Source: Chimonanthus salicifolius (Eukaryota; Streptophyta; Magnoliopsida; Laurales; Calycanthaceae). From it: a stretch of DNA of 64,000 bases. Positions 1 to 11,229 of this stretch are shown here, one piece after another. The stretch is from positions 60,067,080-60,131,079 of the forward strand of contig CM023538.1 of assembly GCA_013350335.1 (NCBI GenBank), in the 5' to 3' direction. Numbering within the stretch: position 1 is the stretch's first letter; every line of letters starts with the position of its first letter. The notes under the pieces are model-generated. The model made no database searches, was not told the DNA's origin, and saw only the letters and a program-made list of their open reading frames with translations. A program made the position numbers and the translations under genes.

Positions 1-59
1 CAAAATGGAAAGTTCAGAAAATCCGTGTCTCCTAAAAGACTGTTCCTGTGTTAGGATGG
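1..59. repeat. Right-arm fragment of a foldback MITE
   Basis: The segment around 23-59 (GTGTCTCCTAA near 25 and TTAGGATGG ending at 59) matches the right arm of the foldback element at 6660-6890. It is the truncated end of a second copy cut by the window edge. Only one arm is visible, so its boundary is approximate. Confidence 0.5.
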
Positions 60-377
60 ACACCATTATTAAATCATCATATTTTTAAATTTGAAGATAA
101 AAATAAATTAATAAGTAAATATGTCTATATATCATATTTAACTCAATAGTAAATATACATCAAATAAAAAAATTATATAAAGATTTCAGTATTTTGAATT
201 TATTATTAAATAGATTTCATATAAATCCCTCATGTCTGATGCTCAAAATGTCCAATGCCCTTGTTAGATTCACTTAGATAATATTTATGCATCTTTCATG
301 TCTCTTGAACAAATTTTCTTAAAAATGGTATTAATATTTTTACCAACATGAGCTACCATTCATAATTTGCGAGGTTT

Positions 378-589
378 TGTAACGATCCGACCCGAATACA
401 GAGCTTAGGACTTTACTTAATATGATATTGTCCACTTTAGGCCTCGCACATAAGCGAGCCCCCACGGTTTTGCTTTTGGACACGGGTCCACATGGCCTGG
501 CCCAAAACGCGTCTCACTTAGTCACGAGAGGTTAGCCTTCGTATAAGCCCTCCTCTCTTTTCCTCCCAAACAAATGTGGGACTCTCACA
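378..589. mobile_element. Putative solo LTR of a small LTR element
   Basis: The segment starts TGTAACGATCCGACCC and ends GGGACTCTCACA, so it has TG...CA termini. Its GC-rich core (GATATTGTCC, AAAACGCGTCTCACTTAG, GAGAGGTTAGCC, TATAAGCCCTCC, ATGTGGGACTCTCACA) is of a type I recognise as a widespread plant repeat associated with short LTR (TRIM-like) elements. No second LTR, primer-binding site or target duplication was found, so the class is inferred from general appearance. Confidence 0.4.
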
Positions 590-762
590 TCAATTTTGGG
601 TACAGGCTATCACAAGTTCTGAGTTCAAATCTCACTCTGAACATATAAGGGTCATTTCCTCTAGTTTCACTCGGTGTATGAATAAGGAGATTTGCACATG
701 CCCTAAAGATTTAGTCACTCTGCTCTAAGAGATCCGGAATACCTTGTACTACAAAAAAAAAA
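590..762 (+). mobile_element. Degenerate tRNA-derived SINE-like sequence
   Basis: A box-B-like motif GAGTTCAAATCTC lies near 620, and the segment ends in a run of A from about 751. That is the head and tail arrangement of a SINE. No clean box A is seen, so this is a weak call. It abuts the putative LTR to its left. Confidence 0.35.
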
Positions 763-765
763 AAC

Positions 766-2330
766 TACCATTCTTAATTGAATTTTTATTTTATCATAAT
801 AATATTTTTAATTTACTTTTATATTGTTCAATATATCATGATAAAATTAAAAAAAAAAAAAAAAAAAGATACTCTATGTTAATTAAGTGCGACTATCCAA
901 ATCAATCCACCTGATTTACTCATACTTCTTTATAGGTCAAAGGAGGACCGTTGAAAGGAAGTGGTCCACATTTCAGATTCCAAAGGCATATATGTCTTGC
1001 TGAGAGGCATCTACTTGATCCATATGTATTTAGTGCTTTGAAAATGATCTAGGGTGGGGTCCACAATTTAGATGGCTGGATTTCTTTGCGTGTCTGCTAC
1101 TGATTAGCCAGTACATGAATGACAACAGATCCAACTCTCTTTCTCTCTGCTATTATGTGGGCCATTGATATTTTAATGGTGGCAAACTGTACACCATATA
1201 GATGTACATCAAAAGGGACACTCAAATTGTGGGCCCCACCTTTGATGGAAGAAAAGATGTGTTGTCGGTCTATCTTAATTGCCATTCAAGTATTTGGCCG
1301 ACTTATCAAACCTTTTTTTTTTATATCTTTGTGAAGACGGATATGTAACACAAGTTATAAAGCCATCTAATGGTAGATGATAAGTCCACAATTTGGATTT
1401 GACTAAAGTTCTAAAAGCATAAATTCAGTTATTAATTAAGCACCTCTAAATATAAAAATTAAAAGTAATTTCTATAAATTATAAAAAATATTTTATTTGA
1501 ATTAATTAAATTATATATTTCAAGTCGACAAAGTTTGATTGTTTCAAATTTTTCAAATTATAATATTGAACTTTTGTGTCTTTTAAATTATATCTCTTGA
1601 CTAATACAATAAAAAAAATTATAGTAAATTTTATATTCATTACAAATTAAATTTCACATGAAATCTCTAATTTTAAAATCTAATTTATCATGAGTGAGTC
1701 CTATATCATCAACATTATAATTTCCAAATTTGGACTATGATTTTAAAAGTGATTAAATCTCAATTTTTAGTTAGTAAGTACCAATTTCCTTAAAAAATTG
1801 ATATCAATATATTTGGATTTTTGAAAAAATTGTACAGCATAAAAAGTTCTTTCAAAATTTTAGATTTTAACAAAAAAAATTGACCAATAAATACCTAAAT
1901 TTTAGATACCTAAGATGGAACCTAGATCTTATTTATATAGCCTTAGATAAGTGGACTCTGCATTTGATGGATGCCAATCATATGCTAAAAATTGGACTCG
2001 CCAATTGAAAAGGGTAATTTCAATCAATCTCCTTTAACTTTTATTTTAATAAATTATATTTTATTTAAAAAAAAAAGTATATTTGTGAAAAAAAATGATA
2101 CATCCCATTAGTTGGACCTGAATTAGTCTCTAAGACAGTTGAACTTTTAAGGGATTCAAATTTTTCTAAAAAAAATTGTAATTTTCATTTATTTCATTTC
2201 TTCTCTACTACACTTTTACTAAAAATCTATTTTTTCATTGCTTATTATTATAGTATTATGATTATAATATAATTTTCAATTTCTCATATTTTTAGTTATG
2301 TAAAAAATAATAACTTGTTATACTTTTTTA
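766..2330. other. AT-rich intergenic DNA, no gene seen
   Basis: About 1.5 kb of AT-rich sequence with poly-A and poly-T runs (for example 847-867). Two short antiparallel open frames at 1097-1334 have no domain or codon pattern suggesting a gene. Confidence 0.6.
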
Positions 2331-2337
2331 TTTTAAT

Positions 2338-2487
2338 TTACGGGTGGGAAACAATGGGATACTCAACAGTAAAATCTCCACAGGTGAGCTTACTACCCTT
2401 AGGGCACACCAAAGTTAGACCATGAAGGCTCAAACCTACAACCTATCGCTTCGCAGGAGGGCAATCAGTTGAACTGGCTCCTTATTA
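2338..2487 (-). mobile_element. tRNA-derived SINE, family S1
   Basis: Read on the minus strand this has a tRNA-like head (AGTTCAACTGATTG..., then a box-B-like GTAGGTTTGAGCC at 2428-2440). It is followed by a body with CATGGTCTAACTTTGGTG and GGGTAGTAAGCTCACC. The same body recurs at 7270, 10537, 26600, 36000 and 43330, always downstream of a box B. This marks a dispersed SINE family transcribed by RNA polymerase III. Confidence 0.7.
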
Positions 2488-2602
2488 TACTATTTTGATG
2501 TTATACTAAGTTCACAATTGAAAATAGTTCAAAATGATTTGACTCACCTATTAAACTTAATTAAATTAAATTATAATAAAAATAATTAAACTAAGTATTT
2601 TA

Positions 2603-3098
2603 GGGTAGCGATCTTCCCACGAGCTTTTTGTATAACCAGACACGGGAATTAGTGGATTCTCGATTTTACCCTTCGTACGAACAGTAAAATTGACTCACTA
2701 ATCCTTCGCATGAACAGTAAATCGATTCAGCCAAAATTCACATGAACAGTAGATCGACTCACAAAAATTCCCATGAACAGTAACATCGATTCGCCAAAAT
2801 TCATATGAACAGTAAATCGGCTCATCGAAATTCACATGAACAGTAACATCGTCTCACCAAAATTCCAATGAACAGTAAATCAGCTCGCCGAATTCGTATG
2901 AACAGCAACATCGGCTTTCTAAAATTCGCATGAACAGTAGATCGGTTAGCCAAAAATTTACATAAACAGTAAATTGGTTAATCAAAATTTTACGGTTCAT
3001 GAAAAATGTCCAATTTTACTTTTCATATAAAAGGTAAAATCGAAAATCTAAAAATTCTCGTGTCTAATTACACAACTCGCGTAGAAGAATCGTTGCCC
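2603..3098. mobile_element. MITE of family M1 with internal tandem repeats
   Basis: Terminal inverted repeats of about 65 bp: the left end starts GGGTAGCGATCTTCCCACG, and the right end reads GGGCAACGATTCTTC on the opposite strand. Both continue with matching GTATAACCAGACACGGG-type and CTCGATTTTACC segments. The interior is a tandem repeat (separate entry). A sister copy at 11230-11619 has a near-perfect 9-bp target duplication, which suggests Mutator-like mobilisation. No coding capacity is seen. Confidence 0.8.
2673..2991. repeat. Tandem repeat, about 32 bp x 10, inside MITE
   Basis: Ten successive units carry the core TGAACAGTAA(A/C)ATCG, spaced about 30-34 bp and separated by variable CTCRCCAAAATTC-type linkers. 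Units alternate between ...AGTAAATCG and ...AGTAACATCG forms, hinting at a two-unit higher-order period. The array fills the whole interior between the terminal inverted repeats. Confidence 0.85.
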
Positions 3099-4500
3099 TT
3101 CTTTTATTTAAAATATTATTATCAAAAGAAAATAAGTAGGGAACCCTAAGAGTTTGAAAGTTTTGGGTGGGCCTTTATCAGAGATTAGCCGATTACAAGT
3201 CGGGTCAAATTTGACAAGCACATATATTATATTATATAAAGAGAGAGAAAGAAAAAAGCATAGATTCTTTTGAACACTAAATAAATCAAAAGATCTGAAA
3301 AAAAAAAAACTCATTTAATATATCTTGTCAGATTCTAAATATAGTCAAAGCCTTACCCACTTGAAATGACTGCCATGATTTTAGTGCCCATCGGCAAAGG
3401 AGTAAAACTCAGAAATTATTAATTCATAATTATTTATTTATTTTAATTATTAAATTATTTTATTTTTTCTAATATTGGTATCCCTATTCCATTGAAAGTC
3501 AACAGGGAGAGCGGTAAGGAGAATTTGGTTGTGAATCAAACTTAAAATTCTGCTTCATTGATAAGTATCTATGGAGTATGGCCTTTATATAGTGAGAGTA
3601 AGACTTAAACAAAATATTTCACAACTTATTAAAGTTCTTAAACGTCAAATCAATCTTCACCAGTTTTTTATTTTTAGTATAATATAAAAAGATGATTTAT
3701 AATTTTTAATGGATAATTCTTAAATTAAGTGAAATACTCACTCATACACCGGTGTAAAGTGTGTCATTCCTGCACTTGGTATGAAACTCATCAAATAGAA
3801 TAATAATAATTTCATTGAAAGGATATTTTTCTCAACATGTGACTCACTAAAAATTAATTTAATTGTATCAACCAAACTATGTTTACAAATATCATTAAAT
3901 TTAAAATTTTAAAAAGAATTTAAATAATCAAATTTTATAGAATTTAAAACATAAATATTTTTTTTCATATATTTAGAAAAAAAAAATCAACAAACTTTCA
4001 CTGTCCTATTTGACAGTTCTCATGCCTAAATTAACACGATCAATGAAAGTTGTTCTAATGAATGGAGTTGATTATTTTGAAAAGAGAATTCTTCGATCAA
4101 AATTTCAGAAAAGATGATCCTATATATGTACGTATACGTATTAAAATAAAAAATGATTAATTATGACCCGAGTTTATATTTATAAAAAATTACCAAAAAT
4201 TAATTTAATTTTGAGAACCACCAGAGAAGAAGTGGTGGCATCATGGTACACCGGTTGGTAAGCATTTAAATATCTAATCAATGCATTGTCAGCTGCCTCT
4301 AAATGCAAAGTTGATGAATGTTGTGAAAGTGGGGACTATGGTGACCCACTTTTGATGTGACACTGATACAATGAAATGGCCAATCTGCCTTGCAATTCCA
4401 GTCCACTTGTGCCACCACTGGTCCAATTTGGGTAGTTCAACAACTCAGACTTTACCTAGACTGACCCAGTTTATTAAATGAAATTAATTAAACTTGAGCT
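3099..4500. repeat. Non-coding segment paralogous to 37.0-37.45 and 41.6-42.0 kb
   Basis: The stretch around 3255-3400 (a TTTTGAACACTAAATAAATC-type segment and the following 100 bp) recurs near 37050. The stretch 3680-4070 (AATTAAGTGAAATACTCACT and onward, GGAGTTGATTATTTTG) recurs near 41680-42030. No open frame in it looks like a gene. It is probably an outlying piece of the locally duplicated LRR block. Confidence 0.55.
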
Positions 4501-5740
4501 GATTTTGATTGGGTCCAATCCTCTTACTGAGGGGTGTGCTTTGGGCCGGGTATAATCCGACCTTGCCTGCAGGAAAGAAAAAAAGAATTGAGATCAGGTT
4601 GACTCGGCCTCCGGGAGACACATTTCTGGGCCTAAAACATCAGGCCCAAATCAGATTTTCAGTTGGAGCTTGAGTTTGGTCTGAAGGTTTAAATTTAATC
4701 TATAATTTATAAAATGTAATGTTTTTAATTAATATTGTCTATAAACATAAAATTAATGTAATATATAATTTATATTTTAAGATAAAAATATAAAAACTTC
4801 CATTTAGGCTCAAATAGGTCTATCTAAATAAGTCCGCATGTACAATTTCAGGCTTGAAATCGGGCTCAAATCCTGTAAATATAATTCGGATTGAGCTGAC
4901 ACGGATTCGATTTTAGACTCATACCCTTTAATTGGAATTTGAGACTGAGCTCGAACAAACTCAGAACTTGACCTGGCTCGCCCGAGTTGCAATCCTATGT
5001 CTGACCATTGAAATCATCAATTTTTAGATTGATTTAAAAACTAAACTAATTGGTTGAAAGATCAATGCCATTTGCAGGTAGATAAAAAAAAAAATGGTTT
5101 ATGCATCTAAAACCCAATGGGCATTGCTCCATCTCTCGTACTCAAAATTTATCTTTAAAAATATATATATATTCTCTTATATATTTTAGTGATTAATGAA
5201 AAATTATTTTAGAGAATCAATGCATCAGTGCATCAACTCATCCAGACTGAATTTAAAGAATCATCAGCACAAGATACTTTGGTTTTGGTCTTCATGAAAG
5301 TTGTGAAAGTGTGGAGGAACTTCTTTTTGCAAGGCTAAGAGGAAATTGGACCCAAATCTTCATTTCAACACAAACTCTTGCAAATCCTTCTGGTTGTGTT
5401 AAAACCTGACTCGCATGACCCGATCTGAGAAGTTAGTGGATTTGGGTTATGTATTTATATATTTCGAGTTGGAAAAAAAAAACTTGTATAAAATTTGGAT
5501 CGAGTTGGGTTGAAAAATTTAAAATCAACCCGACTTGACGTGACCAGACTCGACTCGAGTGCATCAAGTTGTAAAATAACACTTGGGTTGCGTTAGGTCA
5601 GAAATTCTGGTCGAGTCGGGTTGAGTAATTCGGATCAAGTCGGGTCGGTTTCAATAAATTTTGACATGAGTTGGATCGGGTTTATTATAATCCGATCTGA
5701 TCCGACCCGACTCGAGTTTCAACCCTAATATCAACGGAAG
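4500..5740. repeat. Degenerate GGGTCGGGTTG / GGCTCAAATC-type repeats
   Basis: Irregular short repeats rich in CGGGTC, GACTCGA and TTGGGTT dominate 5400-5720, with a related set at 4540-4990 (GGGCTCAAATC, GAGCTCGAAC). They look like an old decayed minisatellite. I see no terminal repeats and no coding potential. Confidence 0.5.
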
Positions 5741-6411
5741 GTGGAGAAGAAAGAAAGAGAGTATTAACTGAGGGTTGATATATCAGCACTCGGCTATCTT
5801 TCTCCTATGGAGTCGATTTCTATTACATCTTTCCATGACTTAATACTCCAATCCCATTTCCTGGTGAAGATGGCGCACACTTTTGCAAATGAATATAATT
5901 AGGTGATCAACTCCAATAAATTGCCATAAATATTCGGGTTTAGGGCTATCGACCTTGTTTTCTACAATTGTTTGTGATTGATTGAATTGACCTCATTTTA
6001 CTAATCTGATAATGAGAATCTTCAACATAGTAGCAAAAAAAATTTGCTTCTTATTCTAAGGTATTTATTTCATTTTTACTAAATTTTTCTACCTACACCT
6101 CAAGAAAATGCATGAAGTGTGAGATTATTTTTATATGAATTGATGTTGCCCATGAAGGAGACATTGTCGAATCTACAATGTGGGTTAAATTCTTTGGAAT
6201 AGGTGGACTTGAAAGGTATTTTCAAGAAGATGTTTTTCACAAATCAGTTCTATTGACTTTGAAGAGAGATGATTTTCAAGGATCCAAAGATCAACTGTGA
6301 TAATGGAGTCAGTTTCAAATGGATTTTCAATAAAATGGTGAGATCAACTCAGAATAGGTTCAAATTGCATATAAATACAATTCACAGAGAGAGTGTGAGA
6401 TCAGACTCTAG
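5741..6411. other. Unassigned sequence, no gene seen
   Basis: Mixed-composition DNA without recognisable domains, terminal repeats or splice-site arrays. The short frame at 6269-6514 runs into the adjacent hAT element and poly-A/T tract and is not credible. Confidence 0.5.
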
Positions 6412-6987
6412 CAGGGGTCGAAAATTATGCCGAACCGAGATTTCGGCCGAATTTTCTTATCGACCGAAATTTTTTCTCTCTTCAATTTTTTTTTTGAAAA
6501 AAAAATATATTTAAAAATAATAAAAAGGGCTTTTTTTAAAAATATATATATATATATATAAATATTGGCAGATATCTAGGCCGATATTCGTCCGATATGG
6601 GTAAATATCGACAGAGATATCGGTAGGGTCCACAATTTTTTTTTTTTTTAAAAGTACACCCATCCTAGCAAGGGTAAAATTAGTTAGGAGACACGAAATG
6701 GGTGAAATTCCCATTTTATTCTTACGGGTATACCGCTCATCAAATATCGATGTACCGATATGCAAAACATATATATGCAGTGGTGTGTTATCGGTACACC
6801 GTTATTTGATGAGAGGTACACTGGTAGGGATAAAATGGGAATTTCACTTTATCCCGTGTCTCCTAACCTATTTTGCCCGTGTCAGGATGGCTGGCCAAAA
6901 AAATAAGAAGAAGAAATCGGCCGATATTTGGCCTTTTTTTTTTTCTCTGGTCGATACGCACAGTATCAACTGATATTTATACCCCAG
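6412..6987. mobile_element. hAT-type non-autonomous element with CCGATAT motifs
   Basis: Left end CAGGGGTCGAAAAT and right end, read inward, CTGGGGTATAAATAT resemble hAT termini (YAGGGGT). The interior holds repeated TCGGCCGA / CGATATCGG motifs near both ends and (TA)n at 6541-6560. A foldback MITE is nested at 6660-6890. Flanking bases (GACTCTAG left, CCCTCTAG nearby on the right) suggest but do not prove an 8-bp target duplication. Confidence 0.6.
6660..6890. mobile_element. Foldback MITE (family M3) nested in hAT element
   Basis: Two arms of about 90 bp are inverted copies. The left arm starts CCATCCTAGCAAGGG and contains TTAGGAGACACG and GTGAAATTCCCATTTTAT. The right arm, reverse-complemented, starts CCATCCTGACACGGG with the same internal blocks. 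A short spacer with further palindromes (TCGGTACA / TGTACCGA) lies between the arms. There is no coding sequence. A partial copy sits at window position 1-59. Confidence 0.8.
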
Positions 6988-7269
6988 AGTCCCTCTAGTG
7001 AGCCCCACATGGGGTCCTTAGTAGACAGACCAATTGTAAGAATTGCCTAGGTGAAATTTTTTTCATCCTTACATTATTCCTAGATTGAGGACCCAAGACC
7101 CATAAATGGTATAAGCTTGAACCATCTCCTTATTAGGAAGGTTATGTGGAAACCATGCCAAAATGAGGAATGGTACTTTGCCCGGCCCACATCCAATATA
7201 AGATGTGCTATTTTAATTTGTGACTAGGACTATGAACTTCATAACATGATTTGTGAGTATATCTTTTGA
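6988..7269. other. Unassigned intergenic sequence
   Basis: No open frame, terminal repeat or known motif recognised. Confidence 0.4.
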
Positions 7270-7425
7270 AGGTACGTGTGGACAATCATGGAAAACCCAG
7301 TATAAAACCCTCATGGGTGATACTTACTGCCCTTAGGGCACACCAAGTGAGGTCATGGGAGTTCGAACTTGACACGACCCACTTCCTGAAATGGAAGATT
7401 ACCAGTTGAGATACACTCATGTATA
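7270..7425 (-). mobile_element. tRNA-derived SINE, family S1
   Basis: On the minus strand a box-B-like GTTCGAACTCCC (near 7350) and the S1 body (CTAAGGGCAGTAAGTATCACC) are present. The tRNA-like head lies at the right (AGTTGAGATACACTC on the plus strand near 7402). It is diverged from the copy at 10537 and lacks an obvious poly-A tail. Confidence 0.6.
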
Positions 7426-7799
7426 TTCTTGTTTTTTCTTGGTTGTTATCGTCAACAATAAATATTGTTGTGATACAATTGTTTCTCCAATTAATTATTC
7501 ATTTGTATGAATATATCTATAAGGACTTAAAATGCACCAAATATTACATTGATATATATATAATAAAATAGGGCTTTGGGTCTTAAACTGAGCCTATGCC
7601 CAAATTTGGGCTTTTGGTTCAAGTATGCTCTCAGCCTCTCACTAGGCCTGAAGGCAATGTCACATCAAAGCTATTCATACTTTCTAAGTCTAAGCCCAAT
7701 TCGATTCAACCCAAGCTTCAGGCTTCGATTGCTAGGCCTATTTTGGCAGTGATTTGATGGGCTTTGCCCAAGTTGTACAAACCCATGATGCAACTATTC

Positions 7800-8512
7800 C
7801 TAATTGTTAAAACGTAGGGTGCAATTCGGATGGGCTGGGTCAGGCCCTATGTCAATTCAGGTTAGTGCCCAAATTACTATCATAGGGCCTGCACTCATAT
7901 TGAGCCCATTCAGTCCTACGATATTTGAAGTCGGACTTGGATTCTAAAAAAAAAACAATGGACCATACGTGCCTTCAGTTTTGAAGGCCCTTGCTCAATT
8001 TTGTTCTTAATTAATTACTGAAATTAGTCTATGACATTAAACTATAATTGATTATCATTACTACACAAGGATTTTTCGTTTTAATCAAAGTATGGGCAAC
8101 ATGACCACTACTGGTCCCAACCCGTATGAGCTAGAACTTACTTAAGGCCCATTGAAGAGTGGGCTTTAAGGCCCAATTATCCTCCAATTATTTGGACTTG
8201 TGGCCCTTTATGGATCAGTTGTCCTTCAAGTCTTCAACCCAATTGGTTATTCAGTAAATCAACTATAAAAACTTATTAATACACCATTAGGTGGATGTTT
8301 AAAAAAAAAAAGAATTTGATGAATAGTTAGGTACATCCATTTCGATTTCCGGCTTAGATGGAACATTTGGTGGGTCCATTTGGATTTTGGACTTGAAGAG
8401 ATCATTGAATGGGTCCATTTTGAGCTGGGAGAGCCATATTGTAGTCTATATAAATGGGTTTGTACAAATGTACATTCTCTAGGATTATTTAGTGGTTTAT
8501 CTATCTTTGATG
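7800..8512. repeat. Dispersed repeat R1, copy 1 (internally deleted)
   Basis: Position 7809-8060 (AGGGTGCAATTCGGATGGGC and onward) matches 27650-27910. Position 8115-8512 (ACTACTGGTCCCAACCC..., TTGGTGGGTCCATTTGG...) matches 29250-29670 and 42370-42790. The roughly 1.3 kb present between those parts in the 27-30 kb copy is missing here. There is no credible coding frame. Confidence 0.75.
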
Positions 8513-8702
8513 TCGTGCTGACTCTTGGGATTCTGTGCTACACATCTGTTAGGCCAACTAGAGCGCCGTCTAGGGTCTCCAATGTGACCAATAGGCTGTA
8601 ATGCCGTCACTTGCACTGCTCTTAAGACTTAGGGCCCCCATCAATACACTGCGCCTAGGGCTTTTGAGATTTAAGACTGGTACTGTACACCCTCCGTTGT
8701 GA
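8513..8702. other. GC-richer unassigned sequence split by a MITE
   Basis: This segment and its continuation at 8902-9130 (TGACGCAGCAGAGGGTCGGG) are more GC-rich than their surroundings. The hAT MITE at 8711-8893 splits them. I see no domain; a decayed TE or gene fragment is possible. Confidence 0.35.
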
Positions 8703-8710
8703 CTCTCGGG

Positions 8711-8893
8711 CAGAGGTTCAAAATTCGGTGGGACCGAGATCTCGGTAGATACTACGCTTTCTCTCTCTTTTTTGGGCCAAATCTTGGCTGAGACAGAGAT
8801 CTATCGGCCGAGACGATATATCTCGTACCGACAGAGATATTTCGGGAGTCCAAAACCCGAGATGTGACAATATCGGCTGAATTTTGGACCCTG
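8711..8893. mobile_element. hAT MITE with perfect 8-bp target duplication
   Basis: The termini are inverted repeats: the left end begins CAGAGGTTCAAAATTCGG and the right end read inward is CAGGGTCCAAAATTCAGCC. Both flanks carry CTCTCGGG (8703-8710 and 8894-8901), a perfect 8-bp duplication as made by hAT transposases. The 183-bp interior carries several GAGATATCTCGG / ATCGGCCGAG motifs shared with the larger elements at 6412 and 46112. Confidence 0.92.
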
Positions 8894-9149
8894 CTCTCGG
8901 GATTCCACGCTGCACACCCTCGGTCTACTATCTGATTTTTGCTCTCTGTCTGGGTGAACTCTTCACTTGTCACGAACAGAAGAGGTTCCCCATTTTGTTT
9001 CTGTCCCACCGGCGACCATTGATTGTTTGAATCTCCTACCCAACACCGTTCTCCTCGACCCTTTCTGACGCAGCAGAGGGTCGGGTTAAAAGGATTAGAA
9101 TGGATGGCTAGATGAGGTGTACATGGTAACACAGTTGACAAGATGGCTT

Positions 9150-9740
9150 AAGGGAATATGTAATTTAAAAAAAATGATAGGTGGGTATTAATAGGAAAAT
9201 AAAGGTAGGATAAGGTAGATAAGTAAATGGGGTGCTTGAGATTGTTGCAGATGTAAGAAGCAACCTGGGTTTGGAAATGAATGGACGAAGGTGAGTTTTG
9301 GATATGATTGGGGACGGTTTACAGTGTGACAGTAAGGTGCAAAGGCTATGGGGGGTGTAGTTGGCTGAGACGGGAATGGTTGGTGAATGGGGAAGATGGG
9401 TTACAGATATGGGCGAGATGGGACTAGAACAGGGAAGAAGATGGACTGGATTGAAAGAGGAATGATTGAGAGAACTCAAAGAGGAAAGTCGAAACACTAC
9501 AAGTACAAGAACTCGGAAGAAACTCTTAAGACAATTTTCATTCAATTGATTTGTGTCAACTGCATCCCCTAAAAGGGGTATTTACATCCCCGTAAAGCTG
9601 TATTTATACAAGAATGCAAAGAAAAAGAAATAAAATAAAAATATTATCTGATTATCAAAATTTGAAATCAAAGCTTATTTTCAAATTTTGATTTCAAAAC
9701 AACTCCTATCTTACTACATCTGTAAATTTGATTTCAAAAA
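9150..9740 (-). mobile_element. Possible LTR-retroelement fragment (minus)
   Basis: On the minus strand this reads an LTR-like stretch with a TATA box (TTGTATAAATACAGC near 9598-9614), preceded by a TTTGATTTCAAATTTTG block and followed by C-rich leader-like DNA. The same order (TCAAATTTGAATTC, CTTGTATAAATATGC, C-rich leader) occurs on the plus strand at 15600-16700, so the two are related. No primer-binding site or second LTR was found. Open frames here are low-complexity Pro/Ser/Leu reads of the C-rich strand. Confidence 0.4.
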
Positions 9741-10060
9741 TAATTGGATGGTCATTTAGACACTTGACTTTTATTCTAAAAGACAACTAATTTCAAAATG
9801 TTAAAGTGAAGTTACCATTTTGCCATTTTTTTTTAAAAAAAAATGATTAATCCTCTGTATCGTCCGAATGTCCTGCAAAACATTTTTCGTTCGTTCAGAC
9901 CGCTCAGACGAACATTGCAGTATAAATTTTCATCGTACGAACTATCAAACTAATAAGCTTAAGATCGTTCGAACCATCACTTTGGATGGTTGGGACGATC
10001 TTAGCATCAATAGAGGCTTTTCATTTTACACCAAGATCTCTTTGATGCTATGACCCCTGC
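9741..10060. mobile_element. MITE of family M2 (degenerate)
   Basis: The left part contains GTGAAGTTACCATTTTGCC, a hallmark of the M2 copy at 10788. The interior has TTCGTTCGGAC-like blocks (CGTTCGTTCAGACCGC, ATCGTTCGAACCATC). The right end is eroded, so boundaries are approximate. Confidence 0.5.
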
Positions 10061-10536
10061 CAAAAAAGAAACTTTAAATTACACTATATTTTCAGTGATA
10101 TAAAAATAGTATGCCATTGACAGTGTATCGATTTACAAAAATAGATCTAACCTCTTTTTTAAAAAAAATTACAAAAAGGGTGAGAAATCCTCTCCTATCC
10201 AGGTATTTTTCCAATCTCTTTTCTTCTTCCTCTGTACCCAAAAATTCCTTCTTCTTTTTTCTTTTCTTTTTTCTTTTTTATAGAAAGCCCTCTATCTCCC
10301 TCTTCCATGTTATTCTATCGATTTAGATTTGAAAGTCCCAACTTTCCGAACTCAAACCAACACGCGACAAATATACATATTTACGCTGCCCGTTAGAACA
10401 TCAAATATTTAATGTGGGACTTTTACGTTCAAAATCATTGTGGGGGTGCCTAGTCCTACTTGTAAGTCCAAAATCATGAGAGACCATTTCCAATGTAGGA
10501 CTTTTGCTCTTTCAATGTCCATTAATATTTTGTACA
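10061..10536. other. Unassigned AT-rich sequence
   Basis: Pyrimidine-rich at 10195-10275 but with no matching splice or coding signal. A 71-codon frame at 10111 reads poly-T as Phe/Ser and is not credible. Confidence 0.45.
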
Positions 10537-10700
10537 TGGGTGTAGTTCAATTGGGTGCCTCCAGTCAAAGCAGGAGGTTACGGGTTCGAACCCACATGGC
10601 CTAACTTTAGTGTACCCAAAGGGTAGTTGGCTCACCCTTGAAGGTTTTACGCTGAGTTTTCTGGGGTTTCCCGCACATAAATTTTTTTTTTTTTAAAAAA
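10537..10700 (+). mobile_element. tRNA-derived SINE, family S1 (best-preserved copy)
   Basis: Canonical polymerase III promoter elements are present: box A TAGTTCAATTGGG near 10543 and box B GGTTCGAACCC at 10583-10593. A body follows with GGCCTAACTTTAGTGTACCC, GGGTAGTTGGCTCACCC and GGGTTTCCCGCAC. The copy ends in T/A-rich tract at about 10681-10700. The head has the length and spacing of a tRNA, but the sequence runs on, so it is a SINE rather than a tRNA gene. Confidence 0.85.
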
Positions 10701-10787
10701 TGTTCTGTATTGTCCTACTAATTACTTTTGATCATTTCATTCTCATCATATTTCCCATCTCACTCACATTAAACCTCATTTATTTAA

Positions 10788-11125
10788 GGCGCCCCATATA
10801 AACATCCGATTTTTCTACCTCTACACACCCGATTTCAAAAAATCGAGTGAAATTACCATTCTACCCCTCTGTGTTCTATTCATCTGAACGAACTTTTGGT
10901 TCATTTTTACTTCGTTCGGATGAATGTACTCATCTGAACGAAGTATCCGAACGAACAAATCAGTCTAGTTTCAGTTCGTTCGGATGAGTTTTCCTTCATT
11001 CGAACTGATAATGAACTGAAAATTCGTTCGAATGAATTTAAACGCGGTGGTAGAATGGTAACTTCACCTAAAAATTCGAAAACAGGTGTGTAGAAGCAGA
11101 TTTTCTGGGTGTCTGTATGGCTCCC
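10788..11125. mobile_element. MITE of family M2
   Basis: Inverted termini of about 70-80 bp are present. The left side holds CCATATAAACA, CTACACACCCG and GTGAAATTACCATTCTACC. The right side, reverse-complemented, gives CCATACAGACA, CTACACACCTG and GTGAAGTTACCATTCTACC. The interior is built of inverted TTCGTTCGGATGA / TCATCTGAACGAA units. No clear target duplication and no coding frame. Confidence 0.75.
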
Positions 11126-11229
11126 AGTCTATTTATTTATTCCTTCCTATTTAATGCCCACTTTCCCATAAAGACTGTTTGACATTTAATCCATCTTCAA
11201 TAAAAAATTCATTTGACCCATTTAACGAG

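Noticed and set aside
2673..2991. CRISPR-like regular repeats
   Set aside because: Units are degenerate with short variable linkers and lie between MITE inverted repeats in plant DNA.
9165..9545. 126-codon minus-strand frame
   Set aside because: Pro/Ser/Leu read of a C-rich strand, no domain, lies in an LTR-like leader.
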